A stretch of DNA of 9,258 nucleotides from JBJXGC01 sp046154545 (GTDB lineage Bacteria; Chloroflexota; Dehalococcoidia; Tepidiformales; Tepidiformaceae). The position numbers and the translations under genes were made by a program. The stretch lies in assembly GCA_046154545.1 (NCBI GenBank), contig JBJXGC010000067.1, positions 1 to 9,258 on the forward strand, given 5' to 3'. Under the pieces are notes generated by a model. The model was given only the letters and a program-made list of their open reading frames with translations. It did not search any database and was not told where the DNA came from. Shown piece after piece: positions 5,741-9,258 of this stretch (positions are counted from its first letter, which is position 1; every line of letters begins with the position of its first letter).

Positions 5741-7681
5741 TTAGCCCCTCACCACGAGCCCGGCAACCGCGAGCCCGATGACGCCGACGGCGATGGCCAT
5801 GGCGTAGTTCGGGACGCGGCCCGTCTGGAGATACTTCAATACCGAACCCGTGTAGCCGGTGATCTGGGCGGAGCCATCCACCCCGGTGTCGTTTACGACG
5901 TACCGGTCGAACCAGGAGACGACGTAGCTGAACCCGAGGACCACCCTGTCGATGCCGTACTGGTAGAGCTCGTCGAAGTAGAACTTGTTCTTGAGCATGT
6001 CGTAGATGCCGGGGTGGAACTCGGCGAGACGGGTCGAGCGCACGGTCGAGTTGCCCCAGTACATCCAGGCGGCTGCGAAAATACCGGCCAGGGAGATGGC
6101 GATCGAACCACCAGCCATCGCCCAATCGATGTGGTAGTAGTGTGGCTCGTGCTGGAAGACGAACTCCGTGAAGCCGCCGGGGAACCCGAGCGCCTTTCCC
6201 ACCCCATGGAAGACGACGAGGCCGGAGAGGGCCGCAAGCACGCCAAGGAAGATGAGCGGGCCAGTCATGGCGAAACCGGACTCGCGGGTGTGGTCGTAGA
6301 CGTGCTGATCCTTCGGGGCGCCCATGAAGGTCCGGATGAAGAGCCGGGTGGTGTAGAACGCCGTCATCACGGCCGCCAGGCCGAGCAGCACGAGCACCCA
6401 ACCACCAGACCACGACTGGGTGGCGAGGAGGATCTCGTCCTTGCTCCAGAAGCCGGCGAGCGGGAAGACCCCGGCGAGGGCGAGTGAGCCGACGAAGAAG
6501 GTGGTACCGGTGATCGGCATCTTCCGCCAGAGACCGCCGAGTTTGTCCATCTCCTGGTTGTGGTGCGTCGCGTGGATGACCGAGCCACTTCCCAGGAAGA
6601 GGAGCGCCTTGAAGAAGGCGTGGGTCATGAGGTGGAACATCGCGGCGTCGCGATGGCCGGAGCCCAGGGCGACGAACATGAAGCCGAGCTGGCCGACCGT
6701 GGAGTAGGCCAGCACCTTCTTGATGTCCGTCTGGGCGAGGGCGATGAAGCCGGTGAGCAACGCCGTGACGAGGCCGACCACGGTGATAAGCAGCGGCATG
6801 CCGTTGGTCACTTCGATGGCGGGCAGCATGCGGGCGACGAGATAGACCCCGGCGACGACCATTGTGGCGGCGTGGATGAGGGCGCTGACCGGGGTCGGGC
6901 CCTCCATGGCGTCCGGGAGCCAGGTGTGGAACGGGACCTGGGCGCTCTTTCCCATACAGCCGAGGAACATGAAGAAGAACGAGATGAACAGGTAGTGCTG
7001 GCCCATCTCACCGTTCTGAGCAGCTTCGATGATCCCCTGGATGTCGAAGGTCCCGGCGCCGTAATAGAGCATGATCACGGAGATGAAGAAACCGACGTCG
7101 CCAACGCGGGTGGTGATGAACGCTTTCTTGGCGGCCTCAGCGGCGCTGCGTTTCTCCCAGTAGAAGCCGATGAGCAAGAACGAACAGACACCAACCAGCT
7201 CCCACGAGATGAGGACGAGCAGCAGGTTGTCGGCGAGGACGAGCATGAGCATCGCCGCGACGAAGAGCTGGAGGACGGCGAAGAACCAGTAATAGCGCGG
7301 CTCGCCCTTCATGTAGCCCACAGAGAAGAGGTTCACCATGAGGGCAACGGTGGTGATCACGCCGATCATGACGATAGTCACCGGATCGACGTAGATCCCC
7401 ATCCGCAGGACAAACGAGCCGATCGAACTCCATTCGAAGCTGTTCACCCATGCCGGGAACTCTTCCGCCTCAGGACCGTGCAATCCGAAGCCGCCACCGA
7501 TGCCGCCCCGGTGGGCGAGAAAGTTGGCGGCGACGAAAAGCATGAGGACGAAGGCCGTACCGGTCGCGGCGATGCCGAGGTAATCGCCACCCCGTGGCAA
7601 ATAGCGGCCAAAGAGCGCGAGCACAACGAACATACCCGCGGGAATGGCCGCGAGTAACCAGGCATGTTCGGTGATGGTCAT
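5741..7681 (-). CDS. nuoL: NADH-quinone oxidoreductase subunit L (complex I, distal antiporter-like)
   Basis: This 646-residue protein has about 16 membrane segments. It is the distal proton-channel subunit, whose C-terminal amphipathic helix runs along the membrane arm. All landmark residues are visible: TM5 Glu in ISWELVGVCSFLLIGFYWEK (E161), Asp in TTRVGDVGFF (D195), TM7 Lys in GCMGKSAQVPFHTWLPDAM (K245), His in SALIHAATMVVAG (H270), MFHLMTHAFFKALLF (H350, H354, K358) and GFWSKDEIL (K414). The C-terminal part (YDMLKNKFYFDELYQYGIDR, then WFDRYVV) matches the lateral-helix region. The frame is open further upstream to 7783, but the ATG at 7681 is chosen. It begins MTITEHAWLLAAIPAGMFVV, the expected first membrane segment, and sits 16 bases after the nuoK stop, while the longer start would overlap nuoK. 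GGGG at 7694-7697 is a weak ribosome site. Confidence 0.96.
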   Translation of the reverse strand: MTITEHAWLLAAIPAGMFVVLALFGRYLPRGGDYLGIAATGTAFVLMLFVAANFLAHRGGIGGGFGLHGPEAEEFPAWVNSFEWSSIGSFVLRMGIYVDPVTIVMIGVITTVALMVNLFSVGYMKGEPRYYWFFAVLQLFVAAMLMLVLADNLLLVLISWELVGVCSFLLIGFYWEKRSAAEAAKKAFITTRVGDVGFFISVIMLYYGAGTFDIQGIIEAAQNGEMGQHYLFISFFFMFLGCMGKSAQVPFHTWLPDAMEGPTPVSALIHAATMVVAGVYLVARMLPAIEVTNGMPLLITVVGLVTALLTGFIALAQTDIKKVLAYSTVGQLGFMFVALGSGHRDAAMFHLMTHAFFKALLFLGSGSVIHATHHNQEMDKLGGLWRKMPITGTTFFVGSLALAGVFPLAGFWSKDEILLATQSWSGGWVLVLLGLAAVMTAFYTTRLFIRTFMGAPKDQHVYDHTRESGFAMTGPLIFLGVLAALSGLVVFHGVGKALGFPGGFTEFVFQHEPHYYHIDWAMAGGSIAISLAGIFAAAWMYWGNSTVRSTRLAEFHPGIYDMLKNKFYFDELYQYGIDRVVLGFSYVVSWFDRYVVNDTGVDGSAQITGYTGSVLKYLQTGRVPNYAMAIAVGVIGLAVAGLVVRG

Positions 7682-7697
7682 CGGTGCGATTCGCCCC

Positions 7698-8006
7698 TTA
7701 CCACTTGAGGATGGCGGCTTCGTCCACATTCGCCGTAGAACGAAGCCGGAATAGGCGGATGACGATGGCCAGCGCAAGGCCAACTTCTGCCGCGGCGACG
7801 GTGATGATGAATACCGCGAACACCGCGCCGGTAATCGCGTTCGGATCGAGATAGGCGGAGAATGCGATGAAGTTCATGCTCACCGCATTCAGCATCAGCT
7901 CCACGCTCATGAGCACGAGGACGGCATTACGGCGGGATAGGACTCCGTACACGCCCAGCGAGAAGATGATGGCACTGAGGACGAGATAGTTTTCGAGAGG
8001 GACCAT
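7698..8006 (-). CDS. nuoK: NADH-quinone oxidoreductase subunit K (complex I)
   Basis: This 102-residue protein has three membrane segments, the standard NuoK size. NuoK (MrpC/ND4L family) carries two buried glutamates on the proton-coupling axis of complex I. Both are present: E36 in VLMSVELMLNAVSMNFIAFS and E74 in FIITVAAAEVGLALAIVI. The AEVGLALAI and ELMLNA blocks are diagnostic. The start is the ATG at 8006, giving MVPLENYLVLSAIIF; a much longer frame extends upstream to 8546 but only overlaps nuoJ in another frame. GGAGAG at 8012-8017, five bases before the ATG, supports this start. The gene starts two bases after the nuoJ stop and ends KW-TAA at 7700-7698. Confidence 0.97.
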   Translation of the reverse strand: MVPLENYLVLSAIIFSLGVYGVLSRRNAVLVLMSVELMLNAVSMNFIAFSAYLDPNAITGAVFAVFIITVAAAEVGLALAIVIRLFRLRSTANVDEAAILKW

Positions 8007-8008
8007 CG

Positions 8009-8512
8009 TTACTCTCCGTCCTCCTGGCGCGCGAGGATGATGGCTCCCACCAGGGCTACCAGCAAGAGCACGGAGGCGAGGATGAAGGCCGCCCCGAAGT
8101 CCACGAACAGCCGCTGGCTGATGAGTTCGGTGAACGTCGCGCTGTCGATCGTGGGCCGGTCCGTCACGTCCCCGGGCCAGTCCGTGCCGACAGCGACACC
8201 GATCAGGATCGCCAGCAAGCCCCCGCCCACGAGCACGGCGAACGGCGCCTGGGGCCCGTTTATGCGCTCTCCCGGGCGGATCCGGGTGACCATCAGGGCG
8301 AGGAGGATGAGGACCGTCACCGCGCCGCCGTAGATCAGGAACTGGACCAGCGCCAGGAACTCGACGGTGAGGAAGACGTACATCGCCCCGACGCCACCAA
8401 GGCTGAGGATGAGGAAGATGGCCGAGTGGATCACCGAGCGCGAGAAGACCACGCCGGCCGAAACACCAACGATCGCGACGGCGAAGAACCACCAGAGGAC
8501 TTCGGTGGCCAT
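8009..8512 (-). CDS. nuoJ: NADH-quinone oxidoreductase subunit J (complex I)
   Basis: This 167-residue protein has five predicted membrane segments, normal for NuoJ (ND6). NuoJ links the quinone site to the pump modules, and its third helix carries a mobile pi-bulge region. The diagnostic stretch is VEFLALVQFLIYGGAVTVLILLALMV in order (residues 50-75), with E51 and Y61 at the conserved Glu and Tyr positions. The N-terminal FSRSVIHSAIFLILSLGGVGAMYV block (23-46) is also typical. A polar loop (PGERINGPQAP and VGTDWPGDVTDRPTIDS) separates helices, and the last segment is FGAAFILASVLLLVALVGAIILARQ. The ATG at 8512 overlaps the upstream repeat-protein stop by one base (TGATG), so translation is probably coupled. 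The stop TAA at 8011-8009 precedes nuoK. Confidence 0.96.
   Translation of the reverse strand: MATEVLWWFFAVAIVGVSAGVVFSRSVIHSAIFLILSLGGVGAMYVFLTVEFLALVQFLIYGGAVTVLILLALMVTRIRPGERINGPQAPFAVLVGGGLLAILIGVAVGTDWPGDVTDRPTIDSATFTELISQRLFVDFGAAFILASVLLLVALVGAIILARQEDGE
8012..8017 (-). promoter_or_regulatory. Ribosome binding site of nuoK
   Basis: On the minus strand GGAGAG lies at the end of nuoJ, five bases before the ATG at 8006. It decides the nuoK start against the long overlapping upstream frame that reaches into nuoJ. Confidence 0.65.
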
Positions 8513-9258
8513 CAGGCACCCCCCGCCAGGGGGCTGCCGAGTTCACGAAGGGTCGCCATCACATCGTCCGGGATGGCCTGGCCGGCTTCGGTGGCCTCTT
8601 TCGCCCTGCGTTCCGCCCGCATCCGCCGGGCACGTACCTTCTCGTACGAGTTCGGGTCGCCCTTGGGGCCGGTGCCGATACCGGGGGGGAAGACCATCGA
8701 GCCGTCTGCCGCCGGTGCGGGCCCACCGCCGGCCGCCACCGCGACGGGAGCACCGGCCGGGGCGGCCATAGTCGCCCAGATGGAACCACCGGGAGCGAGG
8801 TCGGAGCCGAGGTCGAAGAGGTTCTTCGCCACGTCCTCAGGGATGGCCTCGCCCTTTTCGGTGAGCTCCTTAAACTGGCGCTCGGCCCGCATCCGCCGGG
8901 CGCGCACCTTCTCCATCGAGTTGGGGTCGCCCTTGGGCCCGTCGCCGACGCCCGGCGGGAAGCGCATGGAGCCGTCAGCGTTCGTGCCGGTGAGGGGCAC
9001 GCCCGCCGCGGCCGCCGCCGCGCCGCCGGCCGGGCCCGCGAGTGTGGCCCAGATCGTGCCGCCCGGCGCGAGGTCGGAGCCGAGGTCGAAGAGGTTCTTG
9101 GTCACCTCATCGGGGATGGCCTCGCCCTTTGCCGTGAGTTCGTTGAACTGGCGCTCGGCCCGCATCCGGCGGGCGCGCACTTTCTCGGGGGAGTTCGGGT
9201 CGCCCTTGGGGCCGTCGCCCACACCGGGCGGGAAGCGCATGGAGCCGTCCGGGTTCGT
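8512..9258 (-). CDS. Repeat protein upstream of nuoJ, function unknown; possible NuoI C-terminal extension (truncated by window edge)
   Basis: The frame is open through base 9258 (it enters as TNPDGS), so the ATG at 9240 is internal and the N-terminus is missing. The 248 visible residues are three tandem units of about 90, 90 and 61 residues. Each has a DGSMxFPPGxGxGPKGDPNS start, a very basic helix (EKVRARRMRAER), QFxELTxKGEAIPxxV, then NLFDLGSDLAPGGxIWAT and an Ala/Gly/Pro-rich linker. The last unit is divergent and ends LGSPLAGGA. There is no cysteine, no signal peptide and no membrane segment in view, so this part is soluble and binds no iron-sulphur cluster. The stop overlaps the nuoJ ATG by one base, so it is translated with the complex I genes. 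In standard nuo operons nuoI lies here. The region could be a NuoI tail or a separate accessory protein. I do not recognise the repeat; the basic helices could bind lipid head groups, nucleic acid or acidic protein surfaces, but that is speculation. Confidence 0.85.
   Translation of the reverse strand, partial: TNPDGSMRFPPGVGDGPKGDPNSPEKVRARRMRAERQFNELTAKGEAIPDEVTKNLFDLGSDLAPGGTIWATLAGPAGGAAAAAAGVPLTGTNADGSMRFPPGVGDGPKGDPNSMEKVRARRMRAERQFKELTEKGEAIPEDVAKNLFDLGSDLAPGGSIWATMAAPAGAPVAVAAGGGPAPAADGSMVFPPGIGTGPKGDPNSYEKVRARRMRAERRAKEATEAGQAIPDDVMATLRELGSPLAGGA
8515..9258 (-). repeat. Tandem in-frame repeat of about 270 bp, 2 full units plus a short third
   Basis: Unit boundaries set at the Met of DGSM(R/V)FPP fall at 9240, 8967 and 8697, giving periods of 273 and 270 bp and a final 183 bp. 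The first two units agree at about 60 of their first 69 residues; the third is clearly more diverged (RRAKEATEAGQ, MATLRELGS). The TNPDGS at the right edge resembles the TNADGS linker between units 1 and 2, so at least one more unit may lie outside the window. Confidence 0.9.

Noticed and set aside
6560..7657. 365-codon plus-strand open frame
   Set aside because: Antisense to nuoL, acidic and His-rich low-complexity product, same artefact.
5741..7783. Longer nuoL starting at 7783
   Set aside because: The extra 34 residues overlap nuoK and look non-native (Ser/Arg-rich); the ATG at 7681 gives the expected first membrane helix.
7698..8546. 282-codon frame containing nuoK
   Set aside because: The part upstream of 8006 is Arg/Pro/His-rich and overlaps nuoJ in another frame; NuoK begins at MVPLENYLVL with a good ribosome site.

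Overview
The window is high-GC bacterial DNA (clearly GC-rich by eye, with G/C-dominated third codon positions). It carries the 3' half of a respiratory complex I (nuo) operon on the minus strand and a small accessory block next to it. Actinobacterial-style DUF402 proteins, GTG starts, a candidate leaderless promoter and the style of the NuoM sequence (WSPDGHMSAPTAVSM) suggest Chloroflexota or a similar high-GC lineage. This is a guess; no taxonomic marker is present.

Layout. On the plus strand, 1-1748 holds the C-terminal part of an alpha/beta hydrolase followed by two tandem DUF402 genes, in one tight run. The second DUF402 gene abuts, stop to stop with no gap, a minus-strand type II toxin-antitoxin pair: a Phd/YefM-type antitoxin (2134-2376) and a VapC-like PIN toxin whose reading frame is broken near 2100-2104. 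Upstream of the antitoxin, 2377-2727 looks empty at first. It contains a promoter-like element (2600-2629) placed for leaderless transcription from an ATG at 2593, and a small coding-like stretch (2373-2593) that also needs a one-base frame change to read through.

From 2728 to the right edge, all genes are on the minus strand and run right to left: a partial gene for a three-unit repeat protein, then nuoJ, nuoK, nuoL, nuoM and nuoN. They are separated by 0-16 bases or overlap by one, as in a single transcript. NuoJ, K, L, M and N form most of the membrane arm of complex I, which pumps protons while NADH (or another donor) reduces quinone. Nearly all the charged pump residues are present. The exception is the TM7 lysine of NuoM, where the sequence has leucine.

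The most unusual element is the repeat protein directly upstream of nuoJ, where nuoI normally sits. Its visible part has no cysteine, so it cannot be the ferredoxin body of NuoI. It is either a C-terminal extension of NuoI or an extra gene inserted in the operon. I do not recognise the repeat.
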